DNA from: an uncultured bacterium
GTDB lineage: Bacteria > Bacteroidota > Bacteroidia > Bacteroidales > Bacteroidaceae
NCBI GenBank assembly: GCA_905215555.1
Contig: CAJMQU010000002.1
Span: 1-64,000, forward strand
Direction of reading: 5' to 3'
Length of the DNA: 64,000 nt
The position numbers were made by a program, and so were the translations under genes. The notes under the pieces are model-generated. The model was not told where the DNA came from and ran no database searches. It was given only the letters and a program-made list of their open reading frames with translations. How positions within the stretch are numbered: position 1 is the stretch's first letter; every line of letters starts with the position of its first letter. This document shows, piece by piece, positions 9,158 through 17,977 of this stretch.

Positions 9158-11368
9158 ATGAAGCTTCGTTCGCTTTACATCCTTTCTATTGTAGGACTTT
9201 TTCTCGTTGTGGTGATACAATTGGGAGGGATGATATATGCCTATGACAACTATAAGAAAGAAGCCCGGCGCACACTGAACGAATGTTTCCGGCAGGCTTT
9301 TATAGAGACGGTGGATAATCAAATCAACAACCTGCCTTTCCCCGACTATACCATTCCTTTCTATTCATACATACCCAGAGATGCAGAAAGACCTTATGAT
9401 GAACGGGTATTTTTGGAATATCAGCAAGCCGCTTCTTTCCTGCAAGAGGTTTATCAGGTGACGATACCTCTGGATGAGATGGAAAGGACGTTGGAAAAGA
9501 AGCTGAAATGGAAGAACATAGACCGGACCGTATGGATTGATGCGGCGGAAGACCATAGCCAGTATTCTGCCTACAGACTTTTCAAAACAGTGGTTTCTGA
9601 TACTGCCTGGCTGAATGAAAAGAAAGGGGAAGCCATAGAAGCAGCCATTATCACCCCTTTCCTTCCGCTTGTGAAGGACATATTCTTCCTGTTTCTTCCT
9701 ACTCTGTTGCTGACTGCTTTCCTGATTTATAGCTGGGCGCAGCAGATGAAGTATATCATCAGTCAGCGCCGTGGCATTGAAGAACAACGTTCCGCCTTCT
9801 ATATCCTGGCGGAGAAAATGAGGGTGCCGATAGGCGAAGTACGCAGCCGGATTCCCGGACAGCGGTGGGAGGAGATAGAAACATCGAGCAGGCATATTCT
9901 GGACATGACAGAAGAAACACTCTCCGTTGCCAAAGAAGAAGAACGGAAAAGGCAGGCACGCAAGCAGCACTCTTTCAAGGTTTTCTTTATGATAAGTTTG
10001 CTGGCAAGCTGTTTGCTGATGGTAGCCTGGTTTGTCTATTTGTATCGTACGGCTGCCCGTGAGACGGTTTATCAGGTGAACGATTGTTTTGAGGCTGCCT
10101 TTTATGATGAGGTGATGTATAGCCGCTATCCATTATTCCTTTCGCAACCCAAAGAAGAAAAAGAATCTGAAGAACAGAGAAAAATAAGCGAGACGCCTTT
10201 TGCCAAAGAGCAAAAAGAGTTTCTGAAAGGAAAAGATTCGGTGTATCATATAAATAACATGTATGTGATACATATTCATAATACGATTGATCAGAATTAT
10301 CGTCTTCGTGCTGCTTTGATTGCGCAGAAGCACTTGGAAGGAGTGGAGATGAATTCCCAGTATCTGGATTCTGCCTTTGCCGAACGTCTCAGCCAATTGG
10401 GAATGAAATCACGTAGTGGGATCCGTCAGTTCCACTATCCTTCGGACGGTACGGTTGCACAGGCAGGATATACTTCTGTGAAGTATGGTGACTATACTTC
10501 CCGGTTTATCCCGCTGAGGGAAGACAGTACGCTTTGCGTGCAGGGGATAGTGAAGAATCCGTACCGCTATGTGGCGTCTTCTATCTGGTATTTGCTGGTT
10601 CCTCTCTGGATTATGTTTCTGGTGATGCTGGATTGCATCTTCGGACAGATAAAGGTGCTCCGTATGCAACACCGCCTGGAGCAGTTCCAGAAAGATTTCA
10701 CGTATGCCATGATTCATGATATGAAGTCTCCGTTGAACTCCATACTGATGGCGGCGCATGTGCTGGCTGGCGGGAAACTGGCGGATAAGCCTGAAAAAGA
10801 AGAAAAATACCGCCGGGTGATGACGGAAGAGAGTGAGCATTTGTCGGCCTTATCAAACAGAGTGTTGATGCTGACGCAACTGGACGAAGGACATTTGGAA
10901 CTGCATAAGGAAGAAGTCGCCCTGCGCCCCTTGCTCGATGATCTGATAGCGAAGATCTCCTTGAAAACCAATAAAAAAGTGGAGTTCAATACGGTTTATC
11001 ACCGTTGCGAGACTGTTTATGCGGATGCTTTCTGCCTGCGCGAAGTATTGGGCAATCTGATGGACAACGCTATCAAGTATTCTCGTGATGAGGTGAAAAT
11101 AGATATTGTCAGTGTGTCGGAGAAAGGTTTCTGCAAGATAAAGGTGTGTGACGACGGGTTGGGTATTTCTTTGAAAGACCAGTCGCGCATCTTCAACCGC
11201 TTTGAGCGCTCTGCGGCAGCCGGACGTAGCGGTAAGGGCGGAGCTGCGGGCTTCGGCTTGGGACTGAACTATGTGCAGCAGGTGATGCTGGCGCATGAGG
11301 GCAGGGTAGAGGTGGAAAGCGAAGAAGGTCGTTTCAGTGAGTTCACACTTTATTTTCCGGCGAAGTGA
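9158..11368 (+). CDS. Sensor histidine kinase 1 with duplicated sensor and pseudo-DHp (RprX-like output)
   Basis: 736 residues. Order seen: TM1 (about 5-29), periplasmic region (30-173), TM2 (174-194), a cytoplasmic DHp-like helix (205-260), TM3 (276-296), second periplasmic region (297-473), TM4 (474-496), then HisKA with phospho-acceptor His520 (HDMKSPL) and a HATPase with N-box DNAIKYS, DDGLGI, F-box IFNRFER and GFGLGL. The first half resembles the second: NECFRQAFIETV matches NDCFEAAFYDEV, and AEKMRVPI matches IHDMKSPL with Glu219 at the histidine position. The C-terminal half looks competent as a kinase. No response regulator is adjacent; the regulator at 20213 is the nearest candidate. 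The leader is only about 15 nt long after the predicted start site. Confidence 0.85.
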   Translation: MKLRSLYILSIVGLFLVVVIQLGGMIYAYDNYKKEARRTLNECFRQAFIETVDNQINNLPFPDYTIPFYSYIPRDAERPYDERVFLEYQQAASFLQEVYQVTIPLDEMERTLEKKLKWKNIDRTVWIDAAEDHSQYSAYRLFKTVVSDTAWLNEKKGEAIEAAIITPFLPLVKDIFFLFLPTLLLTAFLIYSWAQQMKYIISQRRGIEEQRSAFYILAEKMRVPIGEVRSRIPGQRWEEIETSSRHILDMTEETLSVAKEEERKRQARKQHSFKVFFMISLLASCLLMVAWFVYLYRTAARETVYQVNDCFEAAFYDEVMYSRYPLFLSQPKEEKESEEQRKISETPFAKEQKEFLKGKDSVYHINNMYVIHIHNTIDQNYRLRAALIAQKHLEGVEMNSQYLDSAFAERLSQLGMKSRSGIRQFHYPSDGTVAQAGYTSVKYGDYTSRFIPLREDSTLCVQGIVKNPYRYVASSIWYLLVPLWIMFLVMLDCIFGQIKVLRMQHRLEQFQKDFTYAMIHDMKSPLNSILMAAHVLAGGKLADKPEKEEKYRRVMTEESEHLSALSNRVLMLTQLDEGHLELHKEEVALRPLLDDLIAKISLKTNKKVEFNTVYHRCETVYADAFCLREVLGNLMDNAIKYSRDEVKIDIVSVSEKGFCKIKVCDDGLGISLKDQSRIFNRFERSAAAGRSGKGGAAGFGLGLNYVQQVMLAHEGRVEVESEEGRFSEFTLYFPAK

Positions 11369-11448
11369 TTCTGAGGTTAAAGGTTATTTGCGTATTGAAG
11401 GTGTGTTCTAGTCTTCATTTTGATATACCCTCCATTGTGCCACGTTTT

Positions 11449-11991
11449 TCACCAGATATGAAACCGCAACTCCTGTGAGCAGTCATTGATGAATGCATCC
11501 TTGCCGAAGGAGCGCAATTTCCAGAGGATACAGACGTCATCGATGCTGCCGATAATCAGAAAGGTTCCGAATAAAGCGCTGTAATAGTGTCCTGTTATCA
11601 TGCCGCAAAAGAGCGGGATGATTCCTAATAACAGGATAGGCAGAAAGCAGGTAGTGCGATATTGCCACATCTTTATGGGTTCATTGCAATGGCAGAAACG
11701 TATGCCTCCCTTATGCTTCACGAAGGATATGGACCGGAAACCTTTGGGTGAGAATATTCCGAAGAAGAGGGCATGAAGCAATAAGTTCACTACAAAACCG
11801 GCCAGGGCGCACAACCAGAATATCAGATAGGATATGTGAGTCATTTCCTCTCCATGAATCAACCGGAACAGCACCAGTGTGGGCAGAGCAAGCAGAATGG
11901 CGGCTATGATTCCATTCCGGTTGATTTTGTTTCCCGAAACTACTATTTCGGTACCTTTTCTGCTTTGTATGATTGAAATATCCGCTTTCAT
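11449..11991 (-). CDS. DUF3267-like integral membrane protein
   Basis: This 180-residue protein has four hydrophobic segments (about 28-46, 55-78, 113-131, 133-150) and a layout like DUF3267, a predicted zincin-peptidase-related family: a helix with LLLHALFFGIFSPKGF, a middle PIKMWQYRTTCFLPILLLGIIPL, and GSIDDVCILWKLRSFGKDAFINDC at the C terminus. The HExxH-type metal motif expected in the first helix is not complete (only the second His is kept), so catalytic activity is doubtful. The gene lies 17 bp after a 25-codon ORF and both are downstream of an operator/promoter at 12134-12190 on the same strand. It converges with kinase 1. Confidence 0.55.
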   Translation of the reverse strand: MKADISIIQSRKGTEIVVSGNKINRNGIIAAILLALPTLVLFRLIHGEEMTHISYLIFWLCALAGFVVNLLLHALFFGIFSPKGFRSISFVKHKGGIRFCHCNEPIKMWQYRTTCFLPILLLGIIPLFCGMITGHYYSALFGTFLIIGSIDDVCILWKLRSFGKDAFINDCSQELRFHIW

Positions 11992-12008
11992 AATCTAATC
12001 CTTATTTA

Positions 12009-12086
12009 TTAATTGAAAAACAGATCTGTAATGATGTGTTTTAACCCTTTTGAGAATTCTATTCCTATTTTCTGAAACTTCTTCAT
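12009..12086 (-). CDS. Short ORF (25 codons) downstream of operator site 2
   Basis: ATG at 12086 opens a reading frame beginning MKKFQKIGIEF, with GLKHIITDLFF near its end and a TAA at 12009-12011. The start sits where DUF3836 genes start relative to their promoters, and the leader resembles DUF3836 leaders (GCAACACCGAAAGAAA versus GCAACATCGAAAGAAA). The peptide alternates lysines with hydrophobic residues and could form an amphipathic helix. There is no homologue known to me. It might be a real peptide, a translational leader for the DUF3267 gene 17 bp downstream, or chance. Confidence 0.35.
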   Translation of the reverse strand: MKKFQKIGIEFSKGLKHIITDLFFN

Positions 12087-12133
12087 GGCTTCTTTATGTT
12101 TTGAGTGATATAATTTGTTTTCTTTCGGTGTTG

Positions 12134-12190
12134 CAAAGGTAGGGCGGGAGGAGAAGGAAGGATGTTATCGCAATGTTATCTTTACGTTAA
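12134..12190 (-). promoter_or_regulatory. Triple 11-bp direct-repeat operator with minus-strand promoter (site 2)
   Basis: TGTTAT at 12163, TGTTAT at 12174 and CGTTAA at 12185 keep the 11-bp spacing. The minus-strand -7 element TACCTTTG (12141 to 12134) is 21 bp away, identical to the other three sites. Unlike them, no plus-strand -7 or gene follows on the right. It should drive the short ORF and DUF3267 gene. Confidence 0.7.
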
Positions 12191-12248
12191 CAAAAGGTTA
12201 TAGGCCTGTCTGCTTGTAGCTTACAGTATAACTTTCGTCACCTTACGG

Positions 12249-12402
12249 GGGAATGCTTTTTACCCCAAATGGTAACTCCATTTACACGCCGAGGTAAAGG
12301 CCGTTACATACCGAGGTAAGGAGCGTTACAATAAGGGGTAAAGGTCGTTACATACGGCAGTAAATGCATTTACATTATGGAGTAAAGACATTGCACCCTT
12401 CT
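12249..12402. repeat. Tandem array A, exact 22-bp period
   Basis: Six well-conserved units start at 12271, 12293, 12315, 12337, 12359 and 12381, and a weaker one at 12249. Each has the form (G/A)GTAA-N6-(G/T)TTAC-N8 or close to it, so each holds a small dyad; in the unit at 12359 the dyad GTAAATGCATTTAC is perfect. The period is not a multiple of three and no frame codes through it. The last unit is degenerate (ATTGCA in place of the second arm). Confidence 0.8.
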
Positions 12403-12561
12403 CTTTCTTACTATTTGTAGAAGGATATTTTTTCTTCTGCCACATTTTCTTCTGTATTATAGTCTGATAACGCAATACATACTGCCTGTTTTCATGGGAT
12501 TTGTAGTGCTGAACTTTGTATTCTCGCGTTTCCCTTATGAAGTTTCAGTATGCCGATGATG
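12403..12561. other. Non-coding spacer after array A
   Basis: No supported gene. It contains ATACTGCCTGTTTT at 12479-12492, a 14-mer also found directly after array B at 21477-21490. Confidence 0.5.
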
Positions 12562-12616
12562 AAGTGGCGGTGCTTGTGAGGTGAATAATCATTCACCTGC
12601 ACGTAGCACAGCACTT
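12562..12616 (-). terminator. Hairpin 3' of DUF3836 copy 2
   Basis: AGGTGAAT (12579-12586) and ATTCACCT (12591-12598) make an 8-bp stem with a 4-nt loop. Outer arms AAGTG/CACTT and GTGCT/AGCAC extend it with internal bulges. It lies about 45 bp after the stop of the DUF3836 gene at 12661, but lacks a clear U-run. Confidence 0.5.
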
Positions 12617-12660
12617 CCGGCACATTTTCTAAATAGAGAGTATTTATAGTTAGAGTAAAG

Positions 12661-13146
12661 TTACTTGTTGGCCAGCAGAGCACCGTTCCAGTGGGTGGCG
12701 TTGTGTTCTGTCACCAGATTCCAGGAGTTTTCTTTTTCGTTCCAGTTGTAGCTCATGTAGTTCATCCCCTGTTCATTCATCTGGTAGATGGCTTTTGATT
12801 TTATATTGGTGTAGTTACCTTCTTTGCTGTTCCATGCTACGTATTGTACGCCTACTTCATTGTCGGTGTAGCTGAAGTTCAGGCAATACTGTTTCTCGAA
12901 GCAGTTGTTGTTGTGATTCCATTTCAGTATTTCTTTGGCAGAAACACGTCCTTTTTCATCATACGTGTAGTTGTATTGCAGGTGGCGTTCCAGATACTTT
13001 CCTTTTTTTACTTTATACACCATTTGGGTTTCCACTCCGTTTTCCTGTCTCTCCGTGTTATAGGCGAAATCCTTTACATTGTTTCCGCTTACTGCGTTTA
13101 CTACTAATGTCAATGCGAATACTACTGATACTACTAAAGCTTTCAT
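12661..13146 (-). CDS. DUF3836 small secreted protein (copy 2)
   Basis: Same layout and length as copy 1: signal peptide MKALVVSVVFALTLVVNAV, the YNYTYDEKGRVSAKEILKWN segment, YCLNFSY, V-x-YVAWNSK, AIYQMN, and YNWNEKENSWNL. The first 14 residues are identical to copy 1 apart from one position and the leader is nearly identical, so the two loci are recent paralogues. The start is set at 13146, where the signal peptide begins, and matches the promoter position at 13194-13201. It is divergent from kinase 2 and seems monocistronic, ending at the hairpin 12562-12616. Function unknown. Confidence 0.8.
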   Translation of the reverse strand: MKALVVSVVFALTLVVNAVSGNNVKDFAYNTERQENGVETQMVYKVKKGKYLERHLQYNYTYDEKGRVSAKEILKWNHNNNCFEKQYCLNFSYTDNEVGVQYVAWNSKEGNYTNIKSKAIYQMNEQGMNYMSYNWNEKENSWNLVTEHNATHWNGALLANK

Positions 13147-13193
13147 AATGGTTTTATTTTTTAAGTTATACATTCTTGTTTCTTTCGATGTTG

Positions 13194-13271
13194 CAAAGAT
13201 AAGGCAGGGACATGAGGATGAATGTTATCATAACGTTATCGTTAGGTTAACGGAATAATTTATTACCTTTG
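13194..13271. promoter_or_regulatory. Divergent promoters with triple 11-bp direct-repeat operator (site 3)
   Basis: TGTTAT at 13223, CGTTAT at 13234 and GGTTAA at 13245. The minus -7 TATCTTTG spans 13201 to 13194 (21-bp gap) and the plus -7 TACCTTTG spans 13264-13271 (13-bp gap). Geometry is identical to site 1. Confidence 0.75.
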
Positions 13272-13290
13272 CAGGCAAAATACAAACAAT

Positions 13291-15549
13291 ATGAAAGCTC
13301 GTGCTACTATTCGTTTCTCTATTGCCGGCCTTTTTGCGATTGTCCTTATACAATTGGGAGGGATGTTTTATGCTTATAAGGCCCAGATGAAGGAGGCGGA
13401 GCAGTCACTTAACAAATGTTTCTGGCTGGCCTTTTCGGGTATGTCAGAAAATATGATGAATCGTTTGCCTTACCCTGACGGGACTATTATATCGGTCTTT
13501 TTTGTCAATGCCTTGAATACAGATATCAATGCCTACGCAAACCGACTGACTCAACAATGTGTCCAAACTATGCAAAAAGCTTATGGTGAGGAATTTTGTT
13601 TAGCTGAGTTGGATAGTTTGTTGCATAAAAACCTTTCACGTGTTTATATGAAAGGTGAAATAGCCATTGAACGCTTTAATGACAATACGGGCGAAGTGCT
13701 TGAAAGCACAAATGCTGCTGTAAGATATGGCGGCTTTACTACAGTTTGTTCCGAGAAAGCATTTATATTTAAGGAAAAAGGAGAAGCTGTCCGCGCTGTT
13801 GTCTGCTTCCCTTTCGGAGAAATGATGCGTAATGTATTGATATTGTCTGTCATTACTCTTCTTTTATTGGGAATAGTGGTTTATGTGCTGGTGTTGCAGA
13901 TGCGGTTATTAATTCATCAACAACATAATTTGCAGGAACAGAAGCGGGATTTTTACGTATTGACGGAGCAAATGCGTCTACCGGTTGATGAAATGTCATC
14001 GAAGATTTCCGGGCAATTGTGGAGTGGAATAGAGAGTGATGGCACTGTGTTGTTGAGAATGATAGAGAAGATGCTTTCGAAGGTGAAAGCGGAGGCGTCA
14101 TTGCAGCATATCAGTAAGGTCATTTCATTGAAAACATTCTCTATCATTAGTTTGGTCAGTATATTCCTGTTGTTATCCATATGGTCGGGATATTTGTACC
14201 GTATCGGTTACAGGAAATTGGAATTCCTGGTGCAGGATAGTTTTGAAGAAGCTTTCTTTCGAGAAACAACTTACCATCGGTTTGCCTCACTCTTGCTGGA
14301 TCAGAAGTATCCGATGCCCGATAAGATTACGGGTATGTCGCCTTATGTCCGTAGATTGATAAAGGTGGTTCGTGAGCAGGATATACTGAAAAAGTATAAT
14401 GTCAGACCTTTTCCTATTTATATCATTCCTGAAGAGGCTAATAACTCTGAAAAGGAGAATCCCCGGCTGTCTGTGGCTTATCTTATGCAGGACACTATCA
14501 ATATAAATGCACCTGTGCCTATTCCTTTTTCGCTGGAATATGCTGATAGCGTGTTCTCGGAGGTACTTCTTGAGAGGAGACTTCCGAATAAGAGTGGTAT
14601 ACTCCGGCTGAAGTATCCGTCGGGTGATGAGTTGACTTATACGGATAGTTTGTATGCAGTGAATCTGGATATAATGACCAGAATGATTCCGCTGGATAAG
14701 GATAGTACATACTGTGTGCAGGGTATTCTGCATACTCCCCAAGGGTATATTATTTCTTCCAATTGGTATATGCTTTTGCCGTTGGGTATTATTTTTCTGT
14801 TTATGAGTGGTTGCGTTTACTTCCAGATACGCATATCTCGTGTACAGCGTCGCTTTAAGCGATTTCAGCAAGACTTTACCTACGCTATGATACACGATAT
14901 GAAGTCTCCGTTGAGTTCCATTATCATGGGGGCACATGTGTTGGCAAGCGGTAAACTGGTGGATAAACCGGAGAAATCAGAAAAGTATAAACAGGCAATA
15001 ACTGATGAATGTGAGCATCTGTCGGTGCTTCTGAACAGGGTGTTGATACTGACGCAGTTGGACGAAGGACATTTACAGTTACATAAAGAAGAAGTTCCCC
15101 TGTGTCCGTTGATTGATGACCTGACAGCCAAAATATTGCTGAAAGCAAGTAAGAAAGTAGAGTTCAACACCCTCTATCACCGTTGTGAAACTGTTTATGC
15201 GGATGCTTTCTGTTTGCGAGAAGTACTGGGTAATCTTTTGGATAATGCCATAAAATATTCCCGTGAAGAAGTGAAGATCGATATCATCTGTGAATCGGAG
15301 AAAGGTTTCAGCAAGATTAAAATCTGTGATAATGGTTTGGGTATTCCTATGAAAGACTTGTCACGTATCTTCAACCGCTTTGAACGTTCGGTTGCCGCTG
15401 CCCGCAGCGGTAAGGGAGGAGCTACGGGCTTTGGTCTGGGGCTGAACTATGTGCAGCAAGTGATGCTGGCACACGATGGCAGGGTAGAGGTGGAGAGTGA
15501 AGAAGGGCGTTTCAGTGAGTTTACGCTTTATTTTCCGGTCAAGGAGTAA
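13291..15549 (+). CDS. Sensor histidine kinase 2 with duplicated sensor and pseudo-DHp
   Basis: 752 residues, paralogue of kinase 1. TM1 is about 8-29, TM2 about 181-202, DHp-like helix about 212-268, TM3 about 283-303, TM4 near 490-512, HisKA His535 (HDMKSPL), then HATPase motifs DNAIKYS, DNGLGI, IFNRFER, GFGLGL. In the first half, TEQMRLPV occupies the place of IHDMKSPL with Glu226 where the histidine should be. The C-terminal 200 residues are much more alike to kinase 1 than the periplasmic parts are, suggesting divergent ligands feeding a shared output. It is divergent from DUF3836 copy 2 across operator site 3 and lies 64 bp before kinase 3. Confidence 0.85.
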   Translation: MKARATIRFSIAGLFAIVLIQLGGMFYAYKAQMKEAEQSLNKCFWLAFSGMSENMMNRLPYPDGTIISVFFVNALNTDINAYANRLTQQCVQTMQKAYGEEFCLAELDSLLHKNLSRVYMKGEIAIERFNDNTGEVLESTNAAVRYGGFTTVCSEKAFIFKEKGEAVRAVVCFPFGEMMRNVLILSVITLLLLGIVVYVLVLQMRLLIHQQHNLQEQKRDFYVLTEQMRLPVDEMSSKISGQLWSGIESDGTVLLRMIEKMLSKVKAEASLQHISKVISLKTFSIISLVSIFLLLSIWSGYLYRIGYRKLEFLVQDSFEEAFFRETTYHRFASLLLDQKYPMPDKITGMSPYVRRLIKVVREQDILKKYNVRPFPIYIIPEEANNSEKENPRLSVAYLMQDTININAPVPIPFSLEYADSVFSEVLLERRLPNKSGILRLKYPSGDELTYTDSLYAVNLDIMTRMIPLDKDSTYCVQGILHTPQGYIISSNWYMLLPLGIIFLFMSGCVYFQIRISRVQRRFKRFQQDFTYAMIHDMKSPLSSIIMGAHVLASGKLVDKPEKSEKYKQAITDECEHLSVLLNRVLILTQLDEGHLQLHKEEVPLCPLIDDLTAKILLKASKKVEFNTLYHRCETVYADAFCLREVLGNLLDNAIKYSREEVKIDIICESEKGFSKIKICDNGLGIPMKDLSRIFNRFERSVAAARSGKGGATGFGLGLNYVQQVMLAHDGRVEVESEEGRFSEFTLYFPVKE

Positions 15550-15613
15550 ATACAATATCAATTTCTAATTCGCATAATCTATAGTAATTTACTATTTTTG
15601 CAGGCAAAACATA

Positions 15614-17878
15614 ATGCACCGGATGAAGTTACGTACTGTTATATCCCTCTCTTTAGTAAGTCTGTTTGCTGTTGTACTGATACAATTAGGCGGAATGCTT
15701 TATGCCTTTCATGCCCAGATGCAGGAGGCCGAAAAATCATTGAACGAATGTTTTTGGATGGCTTTTTCGGAAACAGTGGACAATCTGGTGAATAATCTTC
15801 CCTATCCTGATAATTCCGTAGCCATTGTTGCGTATGGTCCCAATCCTAAATATAAGCGGCTGGACGGGAATGAAATGAACAATCGTACTGCACAACAGGC
15901 AGCAACCGTCTTGCAGCGCGTATATGGCGTGAAAGAAATTCCATTGGCTACCATTGACAGTGTGCTACACCATAAATTGCAAAGGCTGGATATGGGAGGC
16001 GGACTGACTGTAGAGCGCATCAATACCCATACAGGCGAAGTACTGGAAAGTACTAATTCACAAGTAAACGTAAATAGCTTTGCTGCCGTTACTTCCGAGG
16101 CTGCTTCTACTTTTAAACCCCGTGGAGAGGCGGTTCGTGCCATTCTTTCTTTCCCTTCCAAGGAGATGGAAAAGAAACTCTTGCTGCTCTTGTTTATCAC
16201 CTTATTGTTGCTAAGTACAGCTGTTTATGCCTTGATAGTGCAGATGAAATCCGTATTCCGCCAACGATGCAGTCTGCAGAAGCAACAGCAGAATTTCTAT
16301 GCATTGGCCGAAGAGATGAAGCATCCCGTCAGTCGTATGAAAAACTTGATAGCAACAGAGGGCTGGGAAGAGATAGAAACACAGAGCAATCTATTATTTG
16401 AAGAGACCAATGCTACCCTGACGTATGCCAAAACTGAGGCCGGGCAACAGAATACAGGTAGGCGTATTTCTCTGAAAGCGGTTTCCATTGCCAGTCTGGT
16501 CGGGGTATTTCTTCTGTTGGCTGTTTGGTCGGGATATTTGTATTATACAACATCTCAGAAGATAAGATATCAGGCGGAAGAGCAGTTGAAAGAGGCTTTT
16601 TATCGGGAGGCTGACTGTCATCGCTATCCACTCTTTAAGAAAGCGAATCCTGATTTTGGATGGGATAGTTCGCCAACCGTCTTTCTTCCCTATGCGGATC
16701 GCTTTATAAAAGAGATTATTAAAGTGTATAAGGAGAAAGGATATCGCTACCGGATAGATTTACTTTTCGTGAGGCATATCTACAATAAATTCGATGAAGA
16801 CTTCCGAATGAAGATGGCCTATGACATACAAGATACCATCAGCCTGCGTAGCCGTGTGCCTATCCCATTCTCATTGCAATTTGCCGACAGTGTTTTTCGG
16901 TATCAGCTTTCGGAAGCAGGCTTTCCCGACAGGGCAGACATACGTTGGATTAAATATCCATCGAAAGAACTGATACTCTATACCGGCAGTCCGTCTGTTG
17001 GTTTTGGGGATATTACGACGAGGTTGTTTCCATTGGATAAGGATAGTACAAGTTGCATCCATGCCGTAGTCCGTTCACCGCAGCGCACCATTATGGGCGC
17101 TACGTGGTATATGCAGGTGCCGTTGCTTATTGCTTTTCTTTTTGTTTCCTGCTGTGTTTTCTTTCAGATACGTATGTTGCGTGCACAGCGCCGTCTGGAA
17201 CAGTTTCAGAAAGACTTTGCCTACTCTATGATACACGATATGAAGTCTCCGTTGCAGTCCGTCATGATGGGGGCACATGTCCTGGCAAGTGGTAAGTTGG
17301 CGGATAAACCGGAGAAAGTTTCCCGTTACAAACAGGCGATGGAAGACGAGTGTGGGCATTTGCTGACACTTTCCAACCGCGTAGTGATGCTGACGCAGAT
17401 AGACCGTGGAGAACTGGAACTTCATAAAGAAGAGGTACTGTTGAGGCCCTTGTTACAGGATATTTCCGAGAAATTTCAACTGAAAGCAGCAAAGAAAGTC
17501 CATTTTGAGATAGACTGCGAGGAAGAATGTACGGTATATGTTGATGCTTTCTGCCTGCGCGAAGTGCTTTTCAATTTGGTGGATAATGCCGTCAAATACT
17601 CTAATGAAGAAGTTACGATAACACTTTCGGGTGAGCGAACAAAAGACGGTAGCATCGTTAAGGTGCGTGATAACGGTATCGGTATTCCCCTTCGCGAGCA
17701 GCATAAAATATTCGGGAAGTTTGAAAGAGTAGCTTCCGGCAGTCAAAAGACAGGAGCGTCCGGCTTTGGTTTGGGACTGAATTATGTGTTGCAAGTGGTG
17801 GATGCTCACGGTGGTTTGGTGAGAGTGGAAAGTGTGGAAGGAAGCTACACTGAATTCACGATACACTTCTTGAGTTAA
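15614..17878 (+). CDS. Sensor histidine kinase 3 with duplicated sensor and pseudo-DHp
   Basis: 754 residues, third paralogue. TM1 about 9-31, TM2 about 188-209, DHp-like helix about 218-270, TM3 near 288-308, then second sensor, TM4, His541 (HDMKSPL) and HATPase motifs DNAVKYS, DNGIGI, IFGKFER, GFGLGL. The vestigial box reads AEEMKHPV with Glu233 at the phospho-acceptor position and a His three residues later. The HATPase is the most divergent of the three. It has no 11-bp operator; a weaker -7 (TATTTTTG, 15593-15600) overlaps the dyad ATAGTAA-T-TTACTAT at 15580-15594, and read-through from kinase 2 is also possible. Start at 15614 or at the Met three codons on. Confidence 0.85.
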   Translation: MHRMKLRTVISLSLVSLFAVVLIQLGGMLYAFHAQMQEAEKSLNECFWMAFSETVDNLVNNLPYPDNSVAIVAYGPNPKYKRLDGNEMNNRTAQQAATVLQRVYGVKEIPLATIDSVLHHKLQRLDMGGGLTVERINTHTGEVLESTNSQVNVNSFAAVTSEAASTFKPRGEAVRAILSFPSKEMEKKLLLLLFITLLLLSTAVYALIVQMKSVFRQRCSLQKQQQNFYALAEEMKHPVSRMKNLIATEGWEEIETQSNLLFEETNATLTYAKTEAGQQNTGRRISLKAVSIASLVGVFLLLAVWSGYLYYTTSQKIRYQAEEQLKEAFYREADCHRYPLFKKANPDFGWDSSPTVFLPYADRFIKEIIKVYKEKGYRYRIDLLFVRHIYNKFDEDFRMKMAYDIQDTISLRSRVPIPFSLQFADSVFRYQLSEAGFPDRADIRWIKYPSKELILYTGSPSVGFGDITTRLFPLDKDSTSCIHAVVRSPQRTIMGATWYMQVPLLIAFLFVSCCVFFQIRMLRAQRRLEQFQKDFAYSMIHDMKSPLQSVMMGAHVLASGKLADKPEKVSRYKQAMEDECGHLLTLSNRVVMLTQIDRGELELHKEEVLLRPLLQDISEKFQLKAAKKVHFEIDCEEECTVYVDAFCLREVLFNLVDNAVKYSNEEVTITLSGERTKDGSIVKVRDNGIGIPLREQHKIFGKFERVASGSQKTGASGFGLGLNYVLQVVDAHGGLVRVESVEGSYTEFTIHFLS

Positions 17879-17914
17879 AAAAGCTTGCCACTAAAGTGAA
17901 ATGTTGCCAACTGC

Positions 17915-17945
17915 TTGCTGTTCAACTTTCTTTTTGTTATTTTTG
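17915..17945 (+). promoter_or_regulatory. Promoter upstream of the predicted outer-membrane protein
   Basis: TTG at 17915-17917 and TATTTTTG at 17938-17945 are separated by 20 bp, fitting the Bacteroides -33/-7 consensus. It lies just after the kinase 3 stop. Confidence 0.5.
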
Positions 17946-17977
17946 TGTACACTATTCATAAAAGCAAAGGAGGGTAT

